This document shows, piece after piece, positions 1 through 8,664 of a stretch of 50,249 nt of DNA; position 1 is the stretch's first letter, and each line of letters begins with the position of its first letter. Below the pieces are notes generated by a model. The model had not been told where the DNA came from. It made no database searches and saw nothing but the letters and a program-made list of their open reading frames with translations. Both the position numbers and the translations under genes were made by a program. The stretch comes from Candidatus Binatia bacterium (GTDB lineage Bacteria > Desulfobacterota > Binatia > UBA9968 > JAJDTQ01), in the NCBI GenBank assembly GCA_022823055.1, contig JAJDXX010000192.1, forward strand, positions 1 through 50,249, read 5' to 3'.

Positions 1-2
1 TC

Positions 3-149
3 TATCTGAAGGTCGGGGCGCGGGAGAGCTGGCTCATGTCGATCATCCTGACGGCGGTGGCGTACGTATTCTTCGCCGGCATCTTCGACATGACCCTCCA
101 CCTGCCGTTCCCGCCCGGCGACCTGTTCGTCTGGCTCGGACTCGATTGA
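3..149 (+). CDS. TctB-like small membrane subunit of a tripartite tricarboxylate transporter (C-terminal fragment)
   Basis: Only the last 48 codons are in the window; the gene begins upstream. The tail reads as one hydrophobic membrane helix (about WLMSIILTAVAYVFFAGIF), then a loop rich in Leu/Pro and a short end. This matches the last helix and the LPFPPGD-like end of TctB, the small permease subunit of TTT transporters, which works with TctA and a periplasmic TctC to import carboxylates. TctA would normally follow TctB, but the next gene is a protease, so tctA may lie upstream or the operon order may be altered. Assignment rests on a short tail, so it is moderate. Confidence 0.55.
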   Translation, partial: YLKVGARESWLMSIILTAVAYVFFAGIFDMTLHLPFPPGDLFVWLGLD

Positions 150-205
150 TCCAACCGGGAACCTGGTGTCCTGCGTCACAGTGCGACGCGGGACACCACG
201 CTGGT

Positions 206-234
206 TTGACCCGCCGTAGGGCGTCCGATAGATT
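206..234 (+). promoter_or_regulatory. Sigma-70-type promoter of the M48 protease gene, leaderless spacing
   Basis: TTGACC at 206-211 and TAGATT at 229-234 are separated by 17 bases. The ATG at 242 lies 7 bases after the -10 box, so transcription would begin at or within a base of the start codon. No Shine-Dalgarno is present. Confidence 0.5.
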
Positions 235-241
235 TTGACGT

Positions 242-1612
242 ATGCGGAGAGCCCTCCACCTCTGGGCCGTGGTGCTGTTGGTTGTGTGCCACGCGACGGC
301 GCCGCTCCGCATGCCGCCCGCATACGCCCTGTCCCAGGACGAGGAAATCCGCATCAGCCGCCAGTTCCGGCGCGAGGCCCGGCGTCAGCTCAAGTTCATC
401 GAAGACCCCGAGGTCGAGCTCTACGCCGACCGCATCGGCCGCCGTGTTCTCGAAGCCGTCGGCAACATCCGGTACCCGTACCGCTTCTTTGTGATCGAGG
501 ATTCGTCGCTGAACGCGTTCGCGGTTCCCGGCGGCAGCATCTTCCTGCACTCCGGCCTCATTCAGCGGGTGGAGAGCACGGACGAGCTGGCTTCGGTCAT
601 CGCCCATGAGATCGTTCACGTGAACGCGCGGCACTTCCACGTTCTCGCTTCCTCCACGGACGTCGCCATGCTCGTCGGCATGCTGGGGGTGTTCCTGGCG
701 CCGGTCATCGGCCCCGCCGCCCTGGCCGGGCCCGCGGTGGCCATGACGCGGCAACTGGAGTTCAGCCGGCAGATGGAGGAGCAGGCGGACAACCTCGGCG
801 TCGGCTACCTTGCCCGCGCCGGTTACGATCCCCAGGCGGCGGTCACCTTCATGCAGAGGATGTCCCGCGACCGGCTGCTCAATCCCGTCGGGAGGCCGGC
901 TTACCTGCTGACGCATCCGTTGACGGACAAACGGATCGCCAATCTGTCGGCATCGATACGCGCGCAGGGGCTTTCGGCGCCCCGTTTCAGGGACGCCGAC
1001 GACGTCCAGCGCGTCAAGTTGTTGATCGCGCTGCGGGACAAGCCCGATGCGGTGGTGGATCGGCTGCGGAAAGACCACGAAAAACATCCCGCCGCGGCCA
1101 TGCCCGCGTACGCGCTCGGGCTCGCCTATGCCGCCACCGGCCGATGGGTGCAGGCCCGGGACATGCTGGAGCGTGCGGCGCGGTTGAACCTGGCCGTCCC
1201 CAACCTATACCGTGACCTCGGACGCGTGTATCTGCACACGGAGGAAATCTCCAAGGCGCATGCCGCCCTCGAGCGCATGCTGGAACGTCGGCCCGAAGAT
1301 CCCATCAGCCACCTGTACCAGGGCCGGCTCTTCGAAAAGGAGTCGCGTTTTCGGGAAGCCGCGCGCGCCTACCTGAAGGCGCGCCAGTTGGCGCCGTTCT
1401 GGCCCGAGGCCGCGCGCCGTCTCGGATACGCCTACCGAAAGCTGAACCAGCCCGGCAAGGCCCACTACTACCTGGCCCAGTCGTACCTGCTGCGGGACGA
1501 GACCGGCAAGGCCATCGATGCGTTGGAGCGCGCGGCCCAGCAGTACGCGCCGGACTCGCCCAGGCAGCAAGTGATCCGGGACGAAATCGCCGCCATTCGG
1601 GCCGGGGGCTGA
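242..1612 (+). CDS. M48 family metalloprotease with C-terminal TPR repeats (BepA/YfgC-like)
   Basis: 456 residues. A signal peptide covers about residues 1-30 (Arg-rich start, hydrophobic LWAVVLLVV, then AYALS). The zinc protease motif HEIVH is at residues 122-126, in the sequence AHEIVHVNARH; a downstream EEQAD motif supplies the third ligand, as in M48 enzymes. From about residue 280 the protein is helical and TPR-like (repeated A-x-x-x-L-x-A patterns). This is the architecture of BepA/YfgC, periplasmic proteases and chaperones that monitor outer-membrane protein assembly. The length is close to that of E. coli BepA (487). It is monocistronic here and converges with a sigma-factor gene 40 bp downstream. 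Periplasmic location is inferred from the signal peptide; the substrate is unknown. Confidence 0.9.
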   Translation: MRRALHLWAVVLLVVCHATAPLRMPPAYALSQDEEIRISRQFRREARRQLKFIEDPEVELYADRIGRRVLEAVGNIRYPYRFFVIEDSSLNAFAVPGGSIFLHSGLIQRVESTDELASVIAHEIVHVNARHFHVLASSTDVAMLVGMLGVFLAPVIGPAALAGPAVAMTRQLEFSRQMEEQADNLGVGYLARAGYDPQAAVTFMQRMSRDRLLNPVGRPAYLLTHPLTDKRIANLSASIRAQGLSAPRFRDADDVQRVKLLIALRDKPDAVVDRLRKDHEKHPAAAMPAYALGLAYAATGRWVQARDMLERAARLNLAVPNLYRDLGRVYLHTEEISKAHAALERMLERRPEDPISHLYQGRLFEKESRFREAARAYLKARQLAPFWPEAARRLGYAYRKLNQPGKAHYYLAQSYLLRDETGKAIDALERAAQQYAPDSPRQQVIRDEIAAIRAGG

Positions 1613-1652
1613 GGCCCCACGAATCTCTCCGGGCGCATCCGCGACGGGGCGC

Positions 1653-2402
1653 TCAATCCATGAGCGCCTTGTAAAGGCGGTTGCGCGCCTGCACGTAGAT
1701 CTGACAGACTCTCGCTTCCGTTACGCCCAGCCCCTCCCCGATCTCGCGGAACTTGAGCTCATGGTAGTGGCGCAGCGTGACCACCACGCGTTCTCGTTCC
1801 GGAAGCCTAGCCACCGCCTGTTTCAGCTTGTCCACCAAGTCGACGCGTTCGACGTCGTGACACGGGTCTCGATAGAGATCCGGGCCGTCGGCGCTTCGGT
1901 CCATGATCAGATCCAGCTCGCTGCACGCAGGGTCGTCGAGGCTCAGGCACCCGTGCTCCCCCACCTGGTAGTTGAGCTTGTGGTACCGTTCCAGAGGCAG
2001 TTCCAGCTCCCGAGCCATTTCTTCGGATGTGGCCTCGCGGCAGAGTTGCCCGGTGAGGCGTGCGCGTGCCGCGACAAAACGGCGCCCCCAGGCCCGGATC
2101 GAACGGCTGACCCAGTCCAGGGATCGCAGGCACTGGATCATTTCGCCGTAGATGCGGTGCCTGGCGAAGACGGGGAAAGCGACGCCGCGTTCAGGATCGT
2201 AGCGGTCCAGCGCCTCCAGCAGACCCACCACACCGGAGTTGATCAATGCGTCGACGTCCACGTTGGGCGGCAGCCGGCGGTGAAGCTGACGGGCGATGGC
2301 TTCCACCAGGGGCAGGTGCGCCGCGACGCATTCGTCCCGGCAGTGCTCTTCCGCGGCCGCCTCCAGGGTTCCCGGCTCCGGCCCGCGCGGGGGCTCCTTC
2401 AT
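1653..2402 (-). CDS. FliA/WhiG-type sigma-70 family RNA polymerase sigma factor
   Basis: About 249 residues. Region 2 reads DALINSGVVGLLEALDRYDP, then ...FARHRIYGEMIQCLRSLDWV, the signature of sigma-28 (FliA/WhiG/SigD) region 2. Region 3 carries TSEEMARELELPLERY. Region 4 is LPERERVVVTLRHYHELKF, with a helix-turn-helix through VTEARVCQI. FliA factors normally transcribe late flagellar and chemotaxis genes, yet no flagellar gene is in this window, so its regulon may be something else. The ATG at 2402 was chosen; a TTG at 2420 would add six residues, and neither has a strong Shine-Dalgarno. It is convergent with the M48 gene. Confidence 0.88.
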   Translation of the reverse strand: MKEPPRGPEPGTLEAAAEEHCRDECVAAHLPLVEAIARQLHRRLPPNVDVDALINSGVVGLLEALDRYDPERGVAFPVFARHRIYGEMIQCLRSLDWVSRSIRAWGRRFVAARARLTGQLCREATSEEMARELELPLERYHKLNYQVGEHGCLSLDDPACSELDLIMDRSADGPDLYRDPCHDVERVDLVDKLKQAVARLPERERVVVTLRHYHELKFREIGEGLGVTEARVCQIYVQARNRLYKALMD

Positions 2403-2559
2403 GCCGCAACATGAGGGCAACCGCCGTGCCAGCGGGGTGAGAAAGCCCCAAAGCCAACGGCCACAAGTACTTAGCCGGGGTCGGCGAGCGGGCTGCGCGG
2501 GCTTGAGGTGTCAAGGGAAGGAGACGAGCGTCACGTCCCTGCCGGTGAGGACACCAGGC

Positions 2560-4965
2560 TCAGCGATAGATTTCCACCAACTCCACCAGTCCCAGGGCGC
2601 GCATTTCGCCGAAGAGGTGGCGCTTGATCTCGTCGACCGTGTCCATCCGGAGCGCGGTCTCGGCAATGGCTTGCGCGCGTTCGTAGCTCACCGTGCGTAC
2701 CAGCTTGCGGACCACGGATATGGACAGGGACTCCATGCTGAACTCTTCGAGGCCCATCCCCATCAACAACACGGTGGAGAGCGGGTCGCCGGCCATCTCG
2801 CCGCACATCGCGGCTCCCTTCCCGCGGTCCTTGGCGGCGCGAATGACCTGGCTCAGCGCCGACAGGACCGCGGGGTGAAACGGTTCGTACAGGGGCGCCA
2901 CCTTGCGGTTGCCGCGGTCCACGGCCAGCAGGTACTGGATGAGGTCGTTGGTGCCGATGCTCACGAAATCCACTTCCTCCACCAGGCGGTGGACCATCTG
3001 CACCGCCGATGGCACCTCGATCATGATTCCCAGTTCCATGCCGGCGTCAAAGGGGACGCGGCGGCGGGTGAGTTCGTTCTTGATCTCGCGCACCATGGCC
3101 TTGACCCGGAGGATCTCCTCCAGGCTGGAGACCATGGGGATCAACATGCGCACCGGTCCCAGGGCACTGGCGCGGAGGATGGCGCGGAGCTGCATCCGGA
3201 ACGTGTCGGACACTTCCAGGGACACTCGGATGGAACGCCATCCGAGAAAGGGATTCGGCTCGGAACGGGCGAGGCCGACATAGGGCGGGTACTTGTCGGC
3301 GCCGATGTCGAGGGTACGGATGGTGACGGGCTTGCCCGCCATCCCCTCCACGACCTTCTGATAGAGGGCGAACTGCTGCGCCTCGGTGGGAAAGTCATGG
3401 TAGGCGAGAAACGGAATCTCGGTCCGGTAAAGGCCGATGCCCTCGGCGCCGTGGGCATGCGCGAACCGGATGTCCGTGAGCAGGCCCATGTTGGCCAGCA
3501 GACGCACCCGGTGGCCGTCGGTGGTCTCGGCCGGCAAATCGCGCATCTCGTCCAGTTCGCGATTGACCGCGAGATAGTGGCGCTCGAGCCGGTCGTACTC
3601 GCCGATGATCTCCCTGTTGGGATTGACGAACACCACTCCCGAGTTGCCGTCGACGATCAACGAGTCCTCCACTTGCACGCTCTCGAGCAGGCCCTCCGCC
3701 GCCACTACGGTAGGGATCTCGAACGACTTGGCAAGCAGGGATGCGTGGGACGTGACGCCGCCCGTGGAAAGAACGATGCCCTGGAAACGATCTCCCTCGA
3801 TGACCGCGAGGTCCGCCGGCGAAAGGTCTTCGGCCACCAGGATGGCGCCGCTGTCCGGAATCGTCTGCCGGCGGTCTCCGGCCCCGGACAGGTTGTCCAG
3901 CAGGCGCTCGGCGACGTCGCGGATGTCGGCCGTGCGTTCCTTGAGGTAGCTGTCGCCCACCTCGCTCACGGTCTGCATGTGCTTCCGGAAGGTGCTGGCC
4001 ACGGCGTAGTAGGCGGTCAGTCCCCTCTCGCGGATCCGTTTTTCTATCTCGTCCTGAAGGACGGGATCGTTGAGCACCAGCCGGTGCACGTCGAAGATCG
4101 CTCCGGCCTCGTCGGAGATGAGGGCGGTCATGCGGGTCTTGATCTCCGCTACTTGTGCCACGGCGCGCCGCACCGCCGAACGAAAACGTTCGACCTCTCC
4201 CCGGGGATCGCCGGTGTGGGACCTGGTGACCGCGCCCAGGTCAAGGCGCCGCTGCATGATGTGCGCCTTGCCGATGGCGATGCCGGGGCAGGCGGTCAGC
4301 CCGGTGAGACGGCTGCGGAACTTGCGCGGCGCCTCGCCGCTGCGCTGCTTGCCCCGTCCCTCGGAAGACCGGAGCCGGCGCATTGCGCCGACCATGCGCC
4401 GGCGCGACTGCCTGCGCTCACGCTCCTTGTCCTTGAGCGAGTCCATCAGCCGGGCGTGCACGATGATGGTGGAAACCTGCGCGGAGATGGCTTTGAGCAG
4501 ACGGACCTCGTCCTGCGTGAATTCGCGCGGGCGGGAGGTCTGCACCACCAGAACGCCGATGGGTTTCTTGCGCGCGTTGATCGGGACGCCGAAGAAGGAG
4601 TGGTACCGTTCTTCGCCGGTCTCCGGGAAATAGAGGAACCGGGGATGCGACGGAGCGTCCATCACCATCACGGGCTCGCCGGTCTCTACCACCAGTCCCG
4701 CCAGCCCCTCTCCGACGTTCATGGAGACGCGCCCCACGGCCACCGGATCCAGCCCCTTGGTGGCGCCGAGGGTCAGCCTGCCCAAGTCCGTGTCGAGGAG
4801 GTAGACCGAGCACACCTCGGTCTGCATGCGCATGGCCACGATGCCGGCAATGCTGTTGAGGCATCCTTGCAGGTCCGCGGCTTCGTCCACGAACCGGCCG
4901 ATTTCCTCCAGGGTCACCAGGTGGGAAGCATCTTCTTCGGGCGCGCTTTCGGTCACGTTGATCAT
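2560..4965 (-). CDS. ptsP: Phosphoenolpyruvate-protein phosphotransferase with N-terminal GAF domain (EI-Ntr, PtsP)
   Basis: About 801 residues. A GAF domain covers about residues 15-160. The EI domains follow: an N-terminal HPr-binding helical part (about 230-340), the swivelling phosphohistidine domain with GGVTSHASLLAKS (phosphorylated His about 407), and a C-terminal PEP-binding barrel that includes RTEIPFL and the catalytic MCGEMAGD motif. EI-Ntr takes phosphate from PEP and passes it to NPr, a regulatory rather than sugar-transport cascade; the GAF domain usually senses glutamine or nitrogen status. No HPr/NPr or EIIA gene is visible nearby. The ATG at 4965 was preferred over a TTG at 4983 because a TATAAA box lies 6 bases upstream. 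Confidence 0.93.
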   Translation of the reverse strand: MINVTESAPEEDASHLVTLEEIGRFVDEAADLQGCLNSIAGIVAMRMQTEVCSVYLLDTDLGRLTLGATKGLDPVAVGRVSMNVGEGLAGLVVETGEPVMVMDAPSHPRFLYFPETGEERYHSFFGVPINARKKPIGVLVVQTSRPREFTQDEVRLLKAISAQVSTIIVHARLMDSLKDKERERRQSRRRMVGAMRRLRSSEGRGKQRSGEAPRKFRSRLTGLTACPGIAIGKAHIMQRRLDLGAVTRSHTGDPRGEVERFRSAVRRAVAQVAEIKTRMTALISDEAGAIFDVHRLVLNDPVLQDEIEKRIRERGLTAYYAVASTFRKHMQTVSEVGDSYLKERTADIRDVAERLLDNLSGAGDRRQTIPDSGAILVAEDLSPADLAVIEGDRFQGIVLSTGGVTSHASLLAKSFEIPTVVAAEGLLESVQVEDSLIVDGNSGVVFVNPNREIIGEYDRLERHYLAVNRELDEMRDLPAETTDGHRVRLLANMGLLTDIRFAHAHGAEGIGLYRTEIPFLAYHDFPTEAQQFALYQKVVEGMAGKPVTIRTLDIGADKYPPYVGLARSEPNPFLGWRSIRVSLEVSDTFRMQLRAILRASALGPVRMLIPMVSSLEEILRVKAMVREIKNELTRRRVPFDAGMELGIMIEVPSAVQMVHRLVEEVDFVSIGTNDLIQYLLAVDRGNRKVAPLYEPFHPAVLSALSQVIRAAKDRGKGAAMCGEMAGDPLSTVLLMGMGLEEFSMESLSISVVRKLVRTVSYERAQAIAETALRMDTVDEIKRHLFGEMRALGLVELVEIYR

Positions 4966-4971
4966 GGACCC

Positions 4972-4977
4972 TTTATA
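4972..4977 (-). promoter_or_regulatory. Probable -10 box of ptsP, leaderless spacing
   Basis: On the minus strand TATAAA (5 of 6 matches to the consensus) is separated by 6 bases from the ptsP ATG at 4965. The -35 position, GTGCCC with a 17-base spacer, is poor. The placement implies a leaderless ptsP mRNA. Confidence 0.4.
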
Positions 4978-5048
4978 GCGCAATTCACGGGACAGGGCAC
5001 GACGTATCGCCGCCGCGTGGACGGCCGCGCAACGCGAGCCGGCTCGAT

Positions 5049-5077
5049 TTGACCCGGTTTTGGGCAGATGTTACGTT
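5049..5077 (+). promoter_or_regulatory. Probable folE promoter, leaderless spacing
   Basis: TTGACC at 5049-5054, 17-base spacer, weak TACGTT at 5072-5077, then 6 bases to the ATG at 5084. There is no Shine-Dalgarno. It diverges from the ptsP promoter about 70 bp away. Confidence 0.35.
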
Positions 5078-5083
5078 GCCTCG

Positions 5084-5683
5084 ATGTCCGTTCAAAGACT
5101 CTCTCACAGCCACGAACAACAGACGGATTCCCTCGCCGGGCATGTCCGCGCCATCCTCGCCGCGCTTGGGGAAGACCCCGACCGGGAGGGCCTCCGAAGG
5201 ACCCCGGAACGAGTCGCCGCGGCCCTGTCGTTTCTCACGAGCGGGTACGAACAGGACCCGGAAGCCATCATCAACGGCGCCCTTTTCACCGAAGACTACC
5301 AGGAGATGATCCTGGAGAAGGACATCGATTTCTTCTCCCTCTGCGAGCACCATCTGCTGCCGTTTCACGGCAAGGCTCACGTGGCCTACATTCCACGCCG
5401 TCAAATCGTCGGGGTGTCCAAGCTGGCACGGCTGGTGGATGCCTACGCCCGGCGCCTGCAGGTGCAGGAGCGGCTGACCAACCAGATCGCCCAGACCGTC
5501 ATGGAACGCATCAAGCCGTTGGGGGTCGCGGTGGTGATGGAAGCCGAGCACATGTGCATGCGCATGCGCGGCGTGCAGAAGCAGAACTCCACCATCGTGA
5601 CCAGCGCGCTCCTGGGCGCGTTCCGCACGCAGGAGAAGACGCGCGCGGAGTTCATGAACCTGATTCGTGGCCGTCCATTCTGA
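5084..5683 (+). CDS. folE: GTP cyclohydrolase I
   Basis: 199 residues from the ATG at 5084; a TTG at 5060 would add eight. The enzyme converts GTP to 7,8-dihydroneopterin triphosphate, the first step toward tetrahydrofolate and related pterins. The zinc and active-site signature [13 protein letters not shown] is present with Cys87 and His90, and the third ligand, Cys158, lies in HMCMRMRG. The C-terminal TSALLGAFR segment is typical of the family. Length is normal for bacterial FolE (190-222). It is followed within about 8 bp by pepA, so the two are likely co-transcribed. Cytosolic. Confidence 0.96.
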   Translation: MSVQRLSHSHEQQTDSLAGHVRAILAALGEDPDREGLRRTPERVAAALSFLTSGYEQDPEAIINGALFTEDYQEMILEKDIDFFSLCEHHLLPFHGKAHVAYIPRRQIVGVSKLARLVDAYARRLQVQERLTNQIAQTVMERIKPLGVAVVMEAEHMCMRMRGVQKQNSTIVTSALLGAFRTQEKTRAEFMNLIRGRPF

Positions 5684-5691
5684 TTCATGCC

Positions 5692-7170
5692 ATGGAAATC
5701 AAGCTGAGGGAGATCACGCCGGCGCGAGTCCGGAGCGCGCTGCTGGCGGTTCCGGTTACCGACAGGGGGCTTGAGGACCGCTTGGTGCGGACCCTCGACC
5801 GCGGACTCCATGGCCGTCTCGGCGCGCTCGTCAAGAAGAGCGGTTTCAAGGCCAAGAGCGGCGGCTCGCTCCTGGTGGCGACGCACGGCGCCATGCCCGC
5901 CGGGCACCTGCTGCTGGTGGGCCTCGGAAAGCACGAAGACAAGCGGCTCCATGACTGGCGCGTGGCCGGGGCGGTGACCGCCAGAGAGGCCGCGCGGCTC
6001 TGGGCCGACGAGGCGACCTTCATGCTGCCTCTGGACCAGCAGGTGGACGCGGTGGTGAGCGCCGTCGCCGAGGGCGCTCTCCTCAACGGCTACCGCTTCA
6101 CCAGGTACCGTTCCAACGGCAACTCCGCGGCAGCGCTCCGCACCCTCGTCCTGGGACGCACCGCGGGTACCCGGAGCGCGGTCCTGGCCCGCGCCGTCAA
6201 GCGCGCGCGGCTGGCGGCGTCGGCCGTGGCGCTGGCGCGGGATCTCGTGAACGAACCGCCGTCCACGGCCACTGCGGCCTACCTGGCGGAGCAGGCGCTG
6301 GCCTCGTGCCAGGGCCAAGGGCTCGAGGTCGAGGTGTGGGGCAAGCGGAAGATCCAGCAGATGAAGCTTGCCGGACTCCTCGCGGTCAACCAGGGAAGCC
6401 GCGAGGAGCCGCGTTTCATACACATGCGCTACCGGCCCAAGGGGCCGGCGCGGAAAAAGTTGGCCCTCATCGGCAAGGGCATCACATTCGATTCCGGAGG
6501 ACTATCCCTCAAGCCGGCGCGCTCCATGGAGACCATGAAGCTCGACATGGCCGGGGGCGCGGCGGTCATCGGGGTCATGAGCGTGCTGCCGGAGTTGGCG
6601 CCCGAGGCCGAGGTGCTGGGCCTGGTGCCGGCCACGGACAACCTGCCGGACGGCGGCGCTCAGAAGCCGGGAGACATCATCCGCTACCGTAGCGGCAAGA
6701 CCGTGGAGGTCATGAATACCGACGCCGAGGGCAGGCTCATCCTCGCGGACGCCCTGACCCTGGCGGCGGCGGAGAAACCCGACTGCATGATCAATCTCGC
6801 CACGCTGACCGGGGCCTGCATCGTGGCGCTGGGCAACGAGTTGGCGGGGCTGTTCAGCAACGACGACGCGCTTGCGGACCGTCTGATGGCGTGCGGCCGG
6901 GATGCCGGCGAGGGGCTCTGGCGGCTGCCCCTGGCCGCCGAGTACCGCGAGGACATCAAGAGCAACGTTGCCGACATCAAGAACGTGGGCGGCGGCTCCG
7001 CCGGCGCCATCACGGCGGCGCTGTTCCTTCAGGAGTTCGTCGGAGAGGTGCCGTGGGCGCATCTGGACATCGCCGGCCCCGCCTTCGCGAGCAAGGAGCA
7101 CCTTACGCATCCGAAAGGGGGGACGGGGTTCGGGGTCCGCACTCTGTTGAACCTCCTTTCGGAGATATGA
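5692..7170 (+). CDS. pepA: Leucyl aminopeptidase (M17 family)
   Basis: 492 residues from the ATG at 5692, just after folE. The reading frame stays open far upstream inside folE, but similarity to the family starts at MEIKLREI. The M17 catalytic domain shows the metal-binding GKGITFDSGGLSLKP segment and the signature NTDAEGRL (about residue 342), which carries the di-metal ligands. The N-terminal half (about 1-170) is the typical variable macro-like domain. PepA is a cytosolic hexamer that removes N-terminal residues from peptides, and in some bacteria it also binds DNA. There is no clear Shine-Dalgarno; translation may be coupled to folE. Confidence 0.95.
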   Translation: MEIKLREITPARVRSALLAVPVTDRGLEDRLVRTLDRGLHGRLGALVKKSGFKAKSGGSLLVATHGAMPAGHLLLVGLGKHEDKRLHDWRVAGAVTAREAARLWADEATFMLPLDQQVDAVVSAVAEGALLNGYRFTRYRSNGNSAAALRTLVLGRTAGTRSAVLARAVKRARLAASAVALARDLVNEPPSTATAAYLAEQALASCQGQGLEVEVWGKRKIQQMKLAGLLAVNQGSREEPRFIHMRYRPKGPARKKLALIGKGITFDSGGLSLKPARSMETMKLDMAGGAAVIGVMSVLPELAPEAEVLGLVPATDNLPDGGAQKPGDIIRYRSGKTVEVMNTDAEGRLILADALTLAAAEKPDCMINLATLTGACIVALGNELAGLFSNDDALADRLMACGRDAGEGLWRLPLAAEYREDIKSNVADIKNVGGGSAGAITAALFLQEFVGEVPWAHLDIAGPAFASKEHLTHPKGGTGFGVRTLLNLLSEI

Positions 7171-7212
7171 GCCGCCGCTGAGGACACCACACCAGAAGGG
7201 AGAAACGTTTCC

Positions 7213-7536
7213 ATGGAGATATCCCACGTCGCGGACAGCGAGTTCGAAGCGCAGGTGATTGGCGCGTCCTTGCCGGTGCTGGTGGATTTCTGGGCTCCAT
7301 GGTGCGGTCCGTGCAAGGCCATCGCGCCCGTGCTGGAAGAGTTGGCGCGCGAGTACGACGGGCGTCTCAAGGTGGTCAAGATCAACGTCGACGAGAATCC
7401 CGAGACCCCCAGCCGCTACGGCGTGCGGGGAATCCCCAACCTGATGATCTTCCGGGAAGGAGCCCTTTCGGGCCAGATCGTCGGCGCCGCCCCGAAGGCC
7501 AGGCTGGTAAGCGAGGTCGACAAGGCCCTGGGCTGA
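7213..7536 (+). CDS. trxA: Thioredoxin
   Basis: 107 residues with the redox active site WCGPC (Cys31 and Cys34) in FWAPWCGPCK, and the cis-Pro loop RGIPNLMIF. Length and motifs are those of TrxA, the cytosolic disulfide reductase that serves ribonucleotide reductase and general thiol repair. A clear Shine-Dalgarno (gaagggag, 7196-7203) precedes the ATG. The gene follows pepA by 42 bp and is probably the last of the folE-pepA-trxA unit. It converges with rodA. Confidence 0.95.
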   Translation: MEISHVADSEFEAQVIGASLPVLVDFWAPWCGPCKAIAPVLEELAREYDGRLKVVKINVDENPETPSRYGVRGIPNLMIFREGALSGQIVGAAPKARLVSEVDKALG

Positions 7537-7566
7537 ATTCCGCCCCGCCGTGGCCCGAACGCGCTG

Positions 7567-8664
7567 CTAGCGCGTATTGCGCCTCATGCTCACGTTGATC
7601 AGGAGCCCGAGGGCCAGCATGGTGGTTACCAGCGAGGACCCGCCGTAGCTGATGAGGGGCAAGGGAATGCCCACCACCGGCAGCAGTCCGGTGACCATGC
7701 CGATGTTGACGGTGAACTGCCAGAACAGCATCGCCGCGATCCCCGCGGCCAGCAGCACTCCGAAACGGTCTTGAGCCCGCCGCACCACCCGTAGCGCCAG
7801 CAGGATCAGCAGCGTATACGCCGCCAACAGCACCACGCACCCGGAAAATCCCCACTCTTCCGCGAACACCGCGAAGATGAAGTCCGTATGCTGCTCGGGC
7901 AGGAACTCCAGGCGGTTCTGGCTGCCCTGGAGATACCCCGTACCCCAGAGGCGTCCGGAGCCGATGGCGATCTTGGACTGCACGACGTGGTAGCCGGCTC
8001 CGAGCGGATCCGACTCGGGGTTCATGAAGGTCCAGATGCGGGTCTTCTGATACGGTTTGAGGAACTGCCATCCGACGGGCAAGGCGGCGATGGCCGCCGC
8101 GGTGAAATACGCCAGCGAGCGCACGCGTAGCCCGGACATCACCACCACCGCCATGGCGATGAGAAATATCAGCACGGACGTGCCCAGGTCCGGTTGCAGG
8201 AGCACGAGCAACAGGACCGGCGCGCACAGCATGAGCGGTACGCCCAGCGCGGTCAACGAGTAGCCGGGCTCGTAGTAGCAAAGGGTCTTGGCGAGCACGA
8301 GCACAAGCACGATCTTGGCCAGTTCGGAGGGCTGAAAGGCGAAGAACTGCAGGTCCAGCCAACGCTGGGAGCCGCCGCTGGTGATGCCGATGAGCAGCAC
8401 GAGGCCGAGGAGGATGACGATGGCGCCGTAGATCGGGTACGCCCAACGGTTCAGGTGCTGGTAGTCCACCGAGAAGGCCAGCACCATGCAGAACAGGCCG
8501 ATGACGAGCCAGTAGGATTGCTTGGTGGCGAGGTAGCGTGAGCAGTCTTCGTTGACGCTGCAGGTGGCGCTGTAGATGGTGACGATCCCCAGCAGCGCCA
8601 GCCCGACGGAGAGGACGAACAACGGCCAGTCGAAGCCGGCCACGAGGCGGTGGTCAATTTGCAT
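7567..8664 (-). CDS. rodA: Rod shape-determining protein RodA (SEDS peptidoglycan glycosyltransferase)
   Basis: 365 residues with about ten hydrophobic helices. The SEDS-family motifs are visible: QPDLGTSVLIFL, the loop with FLPEQHTDFIFAVFAEEWG and the C-terminal PLISYGGSSLVTTMLALGLL. RodA polymerises glycan strands from lipid II together with PBP2 in the elongasome. Its start overlaps the end of mrdA by 11 bp, showing translational coupling. It is the last gene of the mreB-mreC-mreD-mrdA-rodA operon. Inner membrane. Confidence 0.96.
   Translation of the reverse strand: MQIDHRLVAGFDWPLFVLSVGLALLGIVTIYSATCSVNEDCSRYLATKQSYWLVIGLFCMVLAFSVDYQHLNRWAYPIYGAIVILLGLVLLIGITSGGSQRWLDLQFFAFQPSELAKIVLVLVLAKTLCYYEPGYSLTALGVPLMLCAPVLLLVLLQPDLGTSVLIFLIAMAVVVMSGLRVRSLAYFTAAAIAALPVGWQFLKPYQKTRIWTFMNPESDPLGAGYHVVQSKIAIGSGRLWGTGYLQGSQNRLEFLPEQHTDFIFAVFAEEWGFSGCVVLLAAYTLLILLALRVVRRAQDRFGVLLAAGIAAMLFWQFTVNIGMVTGLLPVVGIPLPLISYGGSSLVTTMLALGLLINVSMRRNTR

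Noticed and set aside
2296-5052. A 918-codon open frame on the plus strand opposite ptsP
   Set aside because: Its translation is rich in His, Gly, Asp and Arg and has no recognisable domain. The opposite strand encodes a complete ptsP with catalytic motifs. Long antisense frames are expected in GC-rich coding DNA.
5068-5691. N-terminal extension of pepA through folE
   Set aside because: The frame is open, but the added residues are a shadow of folE and family similarity begins at 5692.
7559-7575. Rho-independent terminator between trxA and rodA
   Set aside because: A perfect 7-bp stem (acgcgct/agcgcgt) is present but overlaps the rodA stop codon and has no T-run on either strand, so it was not called a terminator.
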